Assembly (NCBI RefSeq): GCF_000154465.1
Contig: NZ_DS499580.1
Span: 372,001-436,000, forward strand
Direction: 5' to 3'
Origin: Alistipes putredinis DSM 17216
Lineage (GTDB): Bacteria > Bacteroidota > Bacteroidia > Bacteroidales > Rikenellaceae
DNA: 64,000 nucleotides
The notes under the pieces are model-generated. The model had not been told where the DNA came from and searched no databases. It saw nothing but the letters and a program-made list of their open reading frames with translations. The position numbers and the translations under genes are program-made. This document shows positions 26,361-35,081 of the stretch, one piece after another (position 1 is the first letter of the stretch; each line of letters starts with the position of its first letter).

Positions 26361-27115
26361 ATATCTTGACTTAATGATTCATAAATTCGTAACAGTCGCG
26401 GATCGTGAGCGAGTGCGGCTTCGTGCCGCCGCAACGTCGGCAGGTCGCCGCGTACGGCAGGCCCGGTCTGCACCCGATGCGGATCGCCCGAATCGACGGC
26501 TTTGGCTGCGGTTTCGGCGATCAGGGGTTTCAGTACGTCGAAGGGCAGTTCGGTCCCGTGCAAAATCTCGCCTCCCAATGCGTAGAGGTGATTGACGAAA
26601 TTGCAGGCGAAAACCGCGGCCAGGTGAAGGCGTACGCGACGGTCGGAGTCGGCACGATATACCGTGCGGCTCAGATTGCGGGCGAACGCTTCGAGCTCCG
26701 AGGTGAAGGAGTCGTCGTTTCCTTCGACGAAAAGAGGTATTTTGGCAAAATCCACGCTGCGGCCTTGGGTAAAGGTTTGCAGGGGATAGAGAACGCCCCG
26801 ACGGTCGAAGCGTGCGGGAAGAGCCTCTATTCCGATGCCTCCGGCCGTATGTACCACAGCGGCTTCGGCGGGTATGGGCAGGCTTTCGGCCAGCGTGGTG
26901 ATCGCCGCATCGCTGACGGCCAGGATGTAGAGGTCTGCGGCGGCCAGCTCGCGCGGATCGGAGCTCCACGCGGTGCCGTTTTCGAGGGCGAGTGCTGTAC
27001 CTCGTTTCGCGTTGCGGGCGAAGATCTGGAGCAATGTTGCTCCTTCCGTGCGGCTTATCGCGCGGGCGAGCGCTTCGGCCAGGTTGCCGCTGCCTATGAG
27101 GACGATATTTTTCAT
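26333..27115 (-). CDS. Rossmann-like and DUF2520 domain protein
   Basis: 260 residues. The N-terminus is a dinucleotide-binding fold (NIVLIGSGNLAEALARAIS, residues about 3-21), with VVHTAGGIGIEAL and the segment GVLYPLQTFTQGRSVDF that characterises DUF2520 proteins. The helical C-terminal half contains LAAVFACNFVNHLYALGGEIL. Such proteins resemble NADP-dependent oxidoreductases and ketopantoate-reductase relatives, but no reaction has been firmly assigned to my knowledge. The gene overlaps kdsC downstream by 28 nt and yihY upstream by 4 nt. A DUF2520-kdsC neighbourhood is common in Bacteroidota. Confidence 0.85.
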   Translation of the reverse strand: MKNIVLIGSGNLAEALARAISRTEGATLLQIFARNAKRGTALALENGTAWSSDPRELAAADLYILAVSDAAITTLAESLPIPAEAAVVHTAGGIGIEALPARFDRRGVLYPLQTFTQGRSVDFAKIPLFVEGNDDSFTSELEAFARNLSRTVYRADSDRRVRLHLAAVFACNFVNHLYALGGEILHGTELPFDVLKPLIAETAAKAVDSGDPHRVQTGPAVRGDLPTLRRHEAALAHDPRLLRIYESLSQDIWETSKKTS

Positions 27116-28482
27116 CTTTCCGAGTGTTTCGATTCGGGCTGCGGCCCGGAAGCCGGTTTGCGGGCGGCGTTCACTGCGTCGTCCAGGTCGATGAGCCGAA
27201 GCCGGTCGCCCGCTGTACGGCAGGCCGTCTGAAGCTCGTCGAGCGCGCGGTCTATTCGGCGCGTTTCTTCGGTCGCGGCGAAGTAGAGGCGTGTCGAACT
27301 GTAATTGTCGATGGTTCTGAAAATGTTGTAGAGCGTCATTTCGTGGATGTCCCGTCCGGGGGCGAAAGCCACTTCGCGGTCGTCGTCCGGATTCCGGATT
27401 TCGATCAGCAGGCCCGTGCGCACGAGCTGGTGCAGGACATCGTTCACGATGCGGGTGGGCAGCGAGAGTCGGCGGCGGAGTTCATCGACCGGGAGCGCCC
27501 CTTCGTTTTCCCGAAAGCGGTGTACGACCTGGAGCATGACGGCCAGGATGATCCGGCGTCGTCGGTCGTTGCTGATGCCGAGCGATTCGCGCTCTTCGGC
27601 GAAACGGTCGATATTCTGGTAGGCGAACGAGAGTTCGCCGCCGAAGAGCAGGATTTCCCACGAGATTTGCAGCCATAACAGGAAGAGCGGCAGGGCTGCG
27701 AAACTGCCGTAAATCGCGTTGTAGGAGGTCATCCATCCTTGCAGATAGAGGTAGCCCCACTGAAAGAGCATGAAGACCGTTCCTGCGACGATACCCGCCA
27801 TGAAAGCGCTGCGCCACAAGACTTTCGTATTGGGCACGACGGCATAGATCAGGGTGAAGCTGCCCCAGATGATGACCAGGGCCGAAAGTTTCGAAAGAAG
27901 GATGCCGAGGAACGTATTCCCCGCGTCGAAGAACCGGAGCAGATAACCTCCCATCGTGCTGGCCACGAGCCAGAGGATCGGGGCGACCATCGCGATGACG
28001 ATGTAGTTGAGGTATTGGCGGGCGATATTGCGCGAGGACTGAACCTCCCAGATGTTGTTGAAAGCGCTCTCCACCGACCCGAAAACCCGGATGACGGCCC
28101 AGAAAAGGGTTACGACGCTGACCAGGGCGATAAGCCCGCCCTGCGTATTGGCGAGGGCTTTGCGGGCGAATTCCACCATGTAGTCCAATACTTCGACGTT
28201 TTGCGGGAAAAGGGCGTAGAGATCGTCGATCAGGCCGTCCAGAAGCCCGAATCCCTTGACTACGGCGAATACCAGCGCCAGGATCGGGACGATCGAGATG
28301 AGCGTATAGAACGTCAGGGCGGCGCTGCGCACGATCGTATCGTGGGCGATCAGGCCGCGTGCCGTGTAGAACAGCAGCTTGTACTGTCTGACGGCCCACC
28401 GGACGCGGGGATTGCGGTAGGAGTTTGCGTTGCGCCGCAGGATCGTGTCCGTGAAGTAGGTGAAGACGTTCTTGACTTTCAT
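27112..28482 (-). CDS. YihY/BrkB family inner-membrane protein
   Basis: About 456 residues. The N-terminal 290 or so residues carry the six-helix YihY/BrkB domain (AALTFYTLISIVPILALVFAVVKGFG, YLNYIVIAMVAPILWLVAS, YNAIYGSFAALPLFLLWLQISWEILLFGGELSFAYQN). The family was once called ribonuclease BN, which is now rejected; function is unclear. The C-terminal 160 residues are soluble and resemble a winged helix (LPVDELRRRLSLPTRIVNDVLHQLVRTGLLIE), a fusion seen in Bacteroidota members. The ATG at 28482 is preferred because the longer reading from 28527 overlaps the upstream methyltransferase stop. Its stop region overlaps the DUF2520 start (ATGA). Confidence 0.88.
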   Translation of the reverse strand: MKVKNVFTYFTDTILRRNANSYRNPRVRWAVRQYKLLFYTARGLIAHDTIVRSAALTFYTLISIVPILALVFAVVKGFGLLDGLIDDLYALFPQNVEVLDYMVEFARKALANTQGGLIALVSVVTLFWAVIRVFGSVESAFNNIWEVQSSRNIARQYLNYIVIAMVAPILWLVASTMGGYLLRFFDAGNTFLGILLSKLSALVIIWGSFTLIYAVVPNTKVLWRSAFMAGIVAGTVFMLFQWGYLYLQGWMTSYNAIYGSFAALPLFLLWLQISWEILLFGGELSFAYQNIDRFAEERESLGISNDRRRRIILAVMLQVVHRFRENEGALPVDELRRRLSLPTRIVNDVLHQLVRTGLLIEIRNPDDDREVAFAPGRDIHEMTLYNIFRTIDNYSSTRLYFAATEETRRIDRALDELQTACRTAGDRLRLIDLDDAVNAARKPASGPQPESKHSER

Positions 28483-28505
28483 TTCGGGACGTTTCTCAAA
28501 GGTAG

Positions 28506-29657
28506 CTATTTTAGACGGATTGTCCAATAATCCTGCCCGAGTTTCGTGAAGGCGATCCGTCGCTCGCCGCCTTCGCGTATGCCGAGCCGTGCGGCGATTT
28601 CAGCCGCCGTGAGCGGGAAATCCTGTTTCAGAATCGTCAGCCGGCTGCCGGAAAGCTCCCGTTTCAGTTGCTTGGGGTTGTAGGGCTCGATCCGTTCGAT
28701 CTCCAGCCAGCGGCCCAATGTGTCTTCGGACTTTTCCGCTGCGAATCCGTAACCGTTCGGGCTCCAGATGTCGGCGTGGCCTTGCAGGTAGGTCGGCGTC
28801 AGCCGGGCTTTTTGAAGCGCTACGTCGGGGATCAGCAGCCAGCGGTAAGCGGCCGGATCGAAGGGCTTGTCGCAGGGAGTTGCACGGGCTTCGGCCGGCG
28901 TGCAGGAAAATTCTCCCAGTTCGAGCGCAACGGCCGTCAGCAGGGGGCCGGTTCCGTCGGTATAGACGACGACTTCCTTGCATTCGTCGTGCAGGGACAC
29001 CACTTCCGTGCGGCAGGGACCGAAGAGCCGGAATGTTTCGCCGACGTCGAACAGCGGGGAGTTCTTGACGCAGAGGTTCGGGGCGATGCGACGGAGTTCC
29101 GGTAGCAGCTTCGGTATGTCGGGCGAACAATCCTCCAGCCGCACCAGCTTGCGCCCTCCGGCGCTGCGACGGTCGGGGTCGGCGTAGATCCAGTCGAAGT
29201 GGTCCAGGGTCGAGGCGAGGAACGCCTCGGCGGAGGAGTTGATAACCCGTATGTTCGTTGCGCCCAGCCGCCGGAAATTCTCTTCGGCGACGGCCGCCAG
29301 CGTCGCATCCCGTTCGAGGGTGATGACTTCGCGGAAGCGTTTTGAGAGGTAGAGGGCATCGACGCCCAGTCCGCAGGTAAGGTCGAGCACCGTGTTTCCG
29401 CTGCAACTTTTGCGGGCCGCGCATGCCTCGCTCGAGGCCTGTTCGAAAGCCAGCGGCGGGAGGATGCAGCGGGCTTCATAGTAGGAGGGGAGTTTCGTCC
29501 GTGCCCGCGCAAGGTATTTGACCTGCGTGGCGACGAGTGCCGCATGCGGAATACGCTTGTCGAGGGCGATCGCCGCAGGGTCGCGGCCGATTTGTTCCTC
29601 GACGGTATGCCGCACTTCGGGAGTCAGCAGCAGTCGGTATTGTTCCGGAGTCATCAT
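28506..29657 (-). CDS. Class I SAM-dependent methyltransferase with THUMP-like domain
   Basis: About 383 residues. The SAM-binding loop is VLDLTCGLGVDALYLSKRF near residue 94, and IYADPDRRSAGGRKLV is the catalytic-loop region. The C-terminal portion (WSPNGYGFAAEKSEDTLGRW, then the end segment GERRIAFTKLGQDYWTIRL) is the THUMP-like domain of a Bacteroidota-typical family. Target unknown, probably RNA. An open frame runs far upstream, to 31448, but that part is the shadow of comEC. The ATG at 29657 or 29654 overlaps the comEC stop as ATGATGA, so coupled translation is likely; 29699 is an alternative start. Confidence 0.85.
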   Translation of the reverse strand: MMTPEQYRLLLTPEVRHTVEEQIGRDPAAIALDKRIPHAALVATQVKYLARARTKLPSYYEARCILPPLAFEQASSEACAARKSCSGNTVLDLTCGLGVDALYLSKRFREVITLERDATLAAVAEENFRRLGATNIRVINSSAEAFLASTLDHFDWIYADPDRRSAGGRKLVRLEDCSPDIPKLLPELRRIAPNLCVKNSPLFDVGETFRLFGPCRTEVVSLHDECKEVVVYTDGTGPLLTAVALELGEFSCTPAEARATPCDKPFDPAAYRWLLIPDVALQKARLTPTYLQGHADIWSPNGYGFAAEKSEDTLGRWLEIERIEPYNPKQLKRELSGSRLTILKQDFPLTAAEIAARLGIREGGERRIAFTKLGQDYWTIRLK

Positions 29658-31174
29658 TCCGGGAGCGAAGATACCGATTTTTTCCGTTCGGCGCTCCATA
29701 GGAGTAGGGTTGCGAAGATGAAAAGTCCGTAAACACTCCAGCATTGGGTCGTCGTGAGCCGGATGTCGAGGGCGGCTGCCGGAAGTGCCGCTGCAGCTCG
29801 GATCAGTTCGTTCTGTGCCCGGGCTGCGAATCCTGCGACGACCGAGAAGAGCGGTGCGAGCGCCGTTCCCGGGATCACGAGCCAGAGCGTGCAGCTCCCG
29901 ACCACGACGTAGGAGAGCAGGATGACGACGGGGTTGAGTGCCAGTCCGACGACCGAGATCTGGCCGAAGGTATGGGAGATAAGAGGTGCAGTCGCAGCGG
30001 ACGCTGAAAATCCGATGGCGAGGGTTGCGGTCAGCATATCGATGCTTTTGCGGCGTGTTCGCAGGAGGCGGCAGAGGGGGAGTCCCCAGGCGATGATGCC
30101 GGCGACGGCGATGAACGAGAGTTGGAAGCTGATGTCGAACAGGTAATCGGGATGGAAGAGCAGCATGACGAAGGCTACGCCGGCGAGTGTGTTCATCCCG
30201 ACGTATTCCGACGACGAGGCCAGGGCGAATTGCAGGACGGAGAACATCAGCGCGGCCCGGACGACGCTGGGCGGGAATCCCGTCGTGGCGGCATAGAGCC
30301 AGATGAGCAGGATGACCGCGATATTGCGCAGGATGTGTCCGTGTCGGAAGAGCGGCAGCCACCAGAGCAGCAGGTTGGCGAGCAGAAAGACGATGCCCAC
30401 GTGCAATCCCGAGACGGCGAGCAGGTGCGAGGTCCCGCTGCGCGAGTAGGCCGCACGGAGTGCAGGGGAAAGCGAGCGTCGATCCCCGGCCGTCATAGCG
30501 TTGCAGAGGGCCTGTTCGTCGGGTGCCAGGGCCAGACGGTCGAGCCGTGTGACGGCCCGTTCGTGCAGGAACAGGGAGAGGTGCTTCGGGGAAAGCTCCC
30601 GGTGCAGGGTGTCGCTCAGCAGCAGGCTTGAGCGGTTCAGGTAGAGGGTGCCGACGTATCCCCGGCGGGTCATCAGCCGTCCGTAGCCGCCGTGACGGGC
30701 GGTGAAAGGGTAGATTTTGCCGCGTACGACGGCTCGGTCGCCGGGATTCAGTGCGGTCGAAGAGTCGCATCGCACCACGAGGTTTCCAGCAGCAGGGAGC
30801 CATTCTCCGGTTGCGGAGTTCCGCCGGGCGCGGATCGTTGTGCCGGAGGCCGTTTTGCCTTCCCGTTCGGAGAGGCGTTCCCGGACGACGATTTCGTATT
30901 CGCCCGGAGTGCCGGTCGGCGGAGCGGGAGTGTGTCTCAGTTCGGTGACGGTCATGCCGAAAAGCAGAATGGCTCCCAGGGTGGCGAGGTTTGCGCCCCG
31001 GTCGTCGGCGAGCAGTGCCAGGATACCGCAGACGAGGAATCCGCCTACTAACAACCACAGCGGCAGTACGTAGTGGTCGGCCAGCAGGATGCCGGCCGCG
31101 AGCGGCGGCAATGCGCGGAGCAGGGGCATGCGCCGGAGTTTCGACCGGAGGTTTTCGGACTTGAGTCGTAGCAT
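29654..31174 (-). CDS. comEC: ComEC/Rec2-family DNA-uptake channel protein
   Basis: About 506 residues and strongly hydrophobic. The N-terminal portion has two or three helices and a DUF4131 domain containing the OB-like region (GDRAVVRGKIYPFTARHGGYGRLMTRRGYVGTLYL). The competence domain follows, with GTSHLLAVSGLHVGIVFLLANLLLWW and ATTGFPPSVVRAALMFSVLQFA. The C-terminal metallo-beta-lactamase domain of longer ComEC proteins is absent, as is usual in Bacteroidota. It would conduct one DNA strand across the inner membrane. The ATG at 31174 (MLRLKSENL) is preferred; readings starting further upstream begin in a basic non-membrane stretch. No other competence gene is nearby. Confidence 0.88.
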   Translation of the reverse strand: MLRLKSENLRSKLRRMPLLRALPPLAAGILLADHYVLPLWLLVGGFLVCGILALLADDRGANLATLGAILLFGMTVTELRHTPAPPTGTPGEYEIVVRERLSEREGKTASGTTIRARRNSATGEWLPAAGNLVVRCDSSTALNPGDRAVVRGKIYPFTARHGGYGRLMTRRGYVGTLYLNRSSLLLSDTLHRELSPKHLSLFLHERAVTRLDRLALAPDEQALCNAMTAGDRRSLSPALRAAYSRSGTSHLLAVSGLHVGIVFLLANLLLWWLPLFRHGHILRNIAVILLIWLYAATTGFPPSVVRAALMFSVLQFALASSSEYVGMNTLAGVAFVMLLFHPDYLFDISFQLSFIAVAGIIAWGLPLCRLLRTRRKSIDMLTATLAIGFSASAATAPLISHTFGQISVVGLALNPVVILLSYVVVGSCTLWLVIPGTALAPLFSVVAGFAARAQNELIRAAAALPAAALDIRLTTTQCWSVYGLFIFATLLLWSAERKKSVSSLPE

Positions 31175-31479
31175 AACGGAGCCGGATCGCGGGAAATGGA
31201 CGGAGAACCGGGCTTTGACTTTGTGTTTTTTTCGTTTTCTGCGTTCGGCAGGACCTCGCGGGCAGTCGCGGGCCTCGTCGATCGGATATTTGCGGTTTGC
31301 CTCCTTTGGAGGCGGCGGAATATTCCCGCCTCTTCGTTGCATCCGCTTCGAGTGTCGGTTTTCGGATTCGGCGATTTTCCGATTCGTAAAGATAATTATT
31401 TTTCGGAAGAATAAGCCGTTCGGATGTATGGATAATACAAAACGACACGCATCATTCTATTTGATGCGTGTCGTTTTGT
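31175..31479 (-). terminator. Gene-free stretch between comEC and the nuclease gene, with terminator at 31437-31479
   Basis: Bases 31175-31436 hold the comEC upstream region, where I see no gene and no clear promoter. At 31437-31479 an 18-bp perfect stem (ACAAAACGACACGCATCA and its complement) with a 7-nt loop forms a strong terminator for the minus-strand nuclease gene ending at 31504. Confidence 0.8.
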
Positions 31480-31503
31480 CGTGTCGGAGATCTTTTCGCC
31501 CGT

Positions 31504-32649
31504 TTAGAACGATGCGAATGTGTTCCAGTTCGAATTTTGCTCCGCTGCGGCCTGAATGTCGGCAGGCAGGTTGGCGAAGAAATCGAAGCCGGTGAGCCGT
31601 TCGATCTCGGCGACGGAAGTCGCATAGTTCGTGTAACTATCGTTCGAGTACTCCCTGTGTTCCATCCAGAAACCGATCGTCATGGCCGACGTCACTTTGT
31701 TCGACGCGTCGCGCCGGACTTTCAACAACGCTTTGTAGTAATAGTTCGGTACGGGGCATCGTTTGCTGTCCGACTTCGGTGTGATCCAGGTGATCGCTTC
31801 GTGGTTGCCTGCGGTCTGGAGAATAGCGCCCGTCACCACATATACCGTGTCCGTAGTCGCAGCGATATTTCGGACGCCGCTTTCGAGCTGCTGCCAAATA
31901 CCGCCGTTGAATTTGTTCTGAATCTGCGGCGTGGAATTGGTTGCGTAATAGGTCTGTACGACCAATTCGTCCGAACCGTTGCGGTCGGCGTTGGGTATCT
32001 GGTGCCCCCGGGCGTAGAACTCTTTCGAACTGTCATATCCGTCCGATGTGGTAGCTCCGAGATTGACCCCGTAGCTGCTCGACCAGACGTTGATCTGTTC
32101 GGATTCGGCCAGTCCGGGATTGCGCTGCCATTTGTCGGAACGTCCGTTTCCCATGTGTCCTTTTGCGAGCGGATAGGCTACCCAGTAAGCCGTGTAGGTC
32201 GATTTGTCGTAGTACATCGTGTAGTTGCGCTGCGATCCGGAGGCGGGATAAACCGTCTGCGTGATCGTCTCATCGGCTGTCGTGCGGGCCGGAAGTTCGT
32301 ACCAGGCGGCATGATCCGTCCGTGCTCCTTCGGTGGTAAAGGTTGTCGAAGAACTCTGCGGCGTGGAGCCGTTGGTCGCCGTTACGACGCCGTAAACCGT
32401 GTACGTCGTTGCGGGCAGAAGATCGGAGAGGTTGGCGGTCGCTTCGTTTCCGACAACAGCGGCAACGACACTTCCCGTGTCGCTGCCGTTCGTTGCGGAA
32501 TAGAAGAACTGCACCTCGGTTGCGTAAGCGGCGTCGGTCAGACTACTGGAAACCTTCGCTGTACTCGAAGTTATGTCGCTTACGTTCGGTGTGGCAATTC
32601 CCGGGGTAGGGTCTGGGGAAGGATTATCGCCTCCCCCTTCTCCCGAGTT
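31504..32649 (-). pseudogene. DNA/RNA non-specific endonuclease domain cut off from its lipoprotein by an in-frame TGA
   Basis: This frame is continuous with the upstream lipoprotein gene and separated from it only by one TGA (32652-32650). It reads NSGEGGGDNPSPDPTPG (a Gly/Pro linker), then a fibronectin-III-like domain (about residues 20-105), then a NUC1/NucA-type nuclease. The nuclease has FYARGHQIPNADR, a variant of the DRGH motif keeping the catalytic His, and NKFNGGIWQQLE with the conserved Asn and Glu for the metal site. It lacks its own signal peptide; GTG at about 32514 is the first plausible internal start, in the middle of the FN3 domain. The parent was probably one lipoprotein nuclease of about 1,075 residues. 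As it stands the nuclease would not be exported unless the stop is read through. Confidence 0.75.
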
Positions 32650-34731
32650 TCAGTTGATCGTGATGGTTTTAATCATCAACGACTTGCCGCTCGATTCGGT
32701 GTTTAACGTAAGGACGATCTCGCCGGACAGCGGAGTTTCCGATTCGACGACATACTCCTGGTTATTCATTTTTGCCAAGGAGATCTTTTCGCCGAGTGCT
32801 TGTCCACCGACGGTTGCATTCACGGTACTTAAGTTTGCCGTATTTGCCGACATAACCAACGTGATTTTTTTGATTCCTCCGGTATAATCGGACGTTTTTA
32901 TGGTGACACCGCTGGGTTTCGACCAGGAAAGACCGCGTATCCCGCTATTGGTATCGAATGCAGTGGGCGCTTTGCTTGCAGTCCATGTCAGTCCGTTTAC
33001 TGTTAAGCCGGCAGCGATCTTGTCTTTATCCGCGCTTTCGAAGGTGTAGGTCCAAGTTTCTCCGACACCGCCTTCCGGCTTGCTGTTCTGGGTAATGAGC
33101 AATGTCGCGTTGGCTGTACCCAGTGAAGTAGTGGCGGTAAGAACGATGCGTGCTGTACGAGGTGTTGCGACCGTATTCTCTGTGGCTGCGACTTCGAGGC
33201 GATTTTCGCTGCCGTTGTAATCACCTGTGGTGATCCAGTCCGGCTGTTCGGTTCCTTCAGTGCCGTCGTAAATAGCGACGGAAACGTCTTGCGTTTCGGC
33301 GTTCTTCAACGTAACGGGGATATAGTGAGTTTCCGTATCGTTATAAGACAGTGTCAGGGTGGATGGATCCAACGTGATTTGAGGCAACTTGACGTATTCG
33401 GCAGGGATCAGGGTCAGATCTTTTGTCTGACTGCCGGTATAGAATCCGAAACCGAGGTTTGCTGTATTATTTTTCGCCAAAATACGGGAAGGGGTCGCTG
33501 CCGATGCGATTTGGTAAGTGCCTTTGTCCTTGTCCTTGGTAATTATCAAGTCGTAAGCCTCCGTAGAGATCGTAGCGCTGTTGTCACTTTCCCAGGAGAG
33601 GTAGTTTTTGCCTTGACTGATCGTGTAGTTGTCACCCGATTTGGTAATTGTCCAAATGAGGGTTTCATCACCCGTTTTGTAGGGATTTGACGGTGTAATC
33701 ACTACGGGGGCCAAACGAGAACCGTCAGCCAGAGAACTCATTGCATAGGTTATTTCGGATTGGGTCGCCGTGATGACGTAGTCGCCGCTCAATGTTTCGG
33801 TTGTCTCTTCCGCAGCGTCGGTCATATCGACCGCGAAAGTCGAACTGTCGCCTGCTGCGAAAGCCAGGGCCCGCCCCTCCTGAACGGTTACCGTCTTGGT
33901 GAAGATCTTCGTTGCGGTAGTCACCGTAACGGTGAAGGTTTCACCGGCGGCCACCTCGAACGGGAAGCAGGTGAAATAGGCGGTCATGCCCGTTGCGCCG
34001 TTGGCCTTAAGGTTCATCTCCGAAGAGTAGCTCAGCGTCACGTTGTCCGAGAAATTACCGGGATAACCGTACTCCTTGACGGTGCCTGCCGTCATATCGA
34101 CATAGCTACGGCCCGTGACCTTCTTATCTGGAGCCGTGAATTCGACGCCAAGGACAGGCTCCTCCGATGCGAGGTTTTTGACCGTCATCTTACCGATGGC
34201 AACGGCACGGCCGAAACTCATTTGCAGTTCGGTCGGCTGACTCTCCAGCGAGATCGATTTGGCGATCAGCAGGTCCGCGTTCGAATCGAAGCTCGTAGCG
34301 GTCGGCTGTTGAGATGTGCGTGTGACGACTTTCATGTTGGTAATATCCGTATTGTTGGACGTAATCCATGCCGAGGCGGGATAAACCGCGTTATAAACGA
34401 GCGGAGTGTTCGTATTCTCCGGGAACGATACGGCGAATTTCGCCGTGCCGTCGCTTACCGTACCTTCCTGCGAGTTGGCGTATGTGGTTTTGGAGGCGGC
34501 CGTTTCGAACACCTGAAGGTATTCGCCGGTTTCGTTCCACGAGATTTTCCCCGTCAGGGGATCATACGTCGTACGGGAACCGGATGCCGATTCGAGTTCA
34601 GACGATGCGGTGACCGTCATCGTTACTTTACGACCGTTCGACGGGTCGGAAACCGTGTCGTCTTTGGAACAGGCTGCGAACAGAGATGCACACACTGCGA
34701 CAGCCAAAATGGATTTGAAAAAAGTTTTCAT
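32650..34731 (-). CDS. BACON-domain lipoprotein (N-terminal part of a probable lipoprotein nuclease)
   Basis: 693 residues. The lipoprotein signal is MKTFFKSILAVAVCASLFAACS, with lipobox Cys at 21. The N-terminal 300 residues are beta-rich and resemble fimbrillin/Mfa-like Bacteroidota lipoproteins (ASGSRTTYDPLTGKISWNETGEYLQV). A BACON domain spans about 440-540 (ITLDPSTLTLSYNDTETHYIPVTL ... ATLLITQNSK), followed by a beta-sandwich module ending GEIVLTLNTESSGKSLMIKTITIN just before the TGA. A promoter at 34985-35015 drives it together with the small upstream peptide gene. The nuclease half continues in the same frame after the TGA, so this is probably the truncated front of a longer protein. 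Surface location expected; ligand unknown. Confidence 0.8.
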   Translation of the reverse strand: MKTFFKSILAVAVCASLFAACSKDDTVSDPSNGRKVTMTVTASSELESASGSRTTYDPLTGKISWNETGEYLQVFETAASKTTYANSQEGTVSDGTAKFAVSFPENTNTPLVYNAVYPASAWITSNNTDITNMKVVTRTSQQPTATSFDSNADLLIAKSISLESQPTELQMSFGRAVAIGKMTVKNLASEEPVLGVEFTAPDKKVTGRSYVDMTAGTVKEYGYPGNFSDNVTLSYSSEMNLKANGATGMTAYFTCFPFEVAAGETFTVTVTTATKIFTKTVTVQEGRALAFAAGDSSTFAVDMTDAAEETTETLSGDYVITATQSEITYAMSSLADGSRLAPVVITPSNPYKTGDETLIWTITKSGDNYTISQGKNYLSWESDNSATISTEAYDLIITKDKDKGTYQIASAATPSRILAKNNTANLGFGFYTGSQTKDLTLIPAEYVKLPQITLDPSTLTLSYNDTETHYIPVTLKNAETQDVSVAIYDGTEGTEQPDWITTGDYNGSENRLEVAATENTVATPRTARIVLTATTSLGTANATLLITQNSKPEGGVGETWTYTFESADKDKIAAGLTVNGLTWTASKAPTAFDTNSGIRGLSWSKPSGVTIKTSDYTGGIKKITLVMSANTANLSTVNATVGGQALGEKISLAKMNNQEYVVESETPLSGEIVLTLNTESSGKSLMIKTITIN

Positions 34732-34749
34732 AGTCGTAGGATGTGTTTG

Positions 34750-34932
34750 TTAGTATTTTCCGTAATCGGTGTCATTAACGCTGCCGCCTGCTTCGCCGGC
34801 TCCGCCATAGTCCAGGACAGTGCTGTTGGCAAAACCTTTCTCGATCGAGATGCTGTGGATCTCAACCGAAGGAGCGGAGTACGAAGTTCCCCCCCCCTTA
34901 ACCGTAGATTCGTAGTGTTTTTTCATAATCAT
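34750..34932 (-). CDS. Small Gly-rich peptide upstream of the BACON lipoprotein
   Basis: 58-60 residues, depending on start (ATG at 34932 or 34926). The central part is APSVEIHSISIEKGFANS, followed by a Gly/Asp/Asn-rich tail ending DTDYGKY. There is no signal peptide or membrane helix. It lies 18 nt before the lipoprotein gene under a good promoter, so it is probably expressed. Similar small proteins (a PSVEI...EKGFA core plus an acidic Gly-rich tail) are, as I recall, frequent beside secreted proteins in Bacteroidota, but none has a role I can name. The coding strand has a run of about nine G at around 34889-34897, coding three Gly; a length change there would alter the frame. Confidence 0.6.
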   Translation of the reverse strand: MIMKKHYESTVKGGGTSYSAPSVEIHSISIEKGFANSTVLDYGGAGEAGGSVNDTDYGKY

Positions 34933-34984
34933 AGAGGTATTATGTTTGAGAGTTTTTACATCGTGTCCTGGTTATGGGCTACCA

Positions 34985-35015
34985 CAAATATAGACAATAT
35001 TCAATTAAGGAACAA
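34985..35015 (-). promoter_or_regulatory. Promoter of the small peptide-lipoprotein unit
   Basis: On the minus strand, TTG (35015-35013) is followed after 20 nt by TATATTTG (34992-34985), matching the Bacteroidota consensus. The predicted leader before the ATG is about 50 nt. Confidence 0.6.
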
Positions 35016-35081
35016 GAAAGAATCCAAAATTCATCGAATCTTCATATTTCGATGCGGATTATGCGTGAAAGCGTCCGAAAT

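Noticed and set aside
29700..31448. Upstream extension of the methyltransferase frame to a 980-residue protein
   Set aside because: The extra N-terminal part is low-complexity Arg/Pro-rich and lies entirely over comEC, which has clear family motifs; the methyltransferase starts at the ATGATGA overlap.
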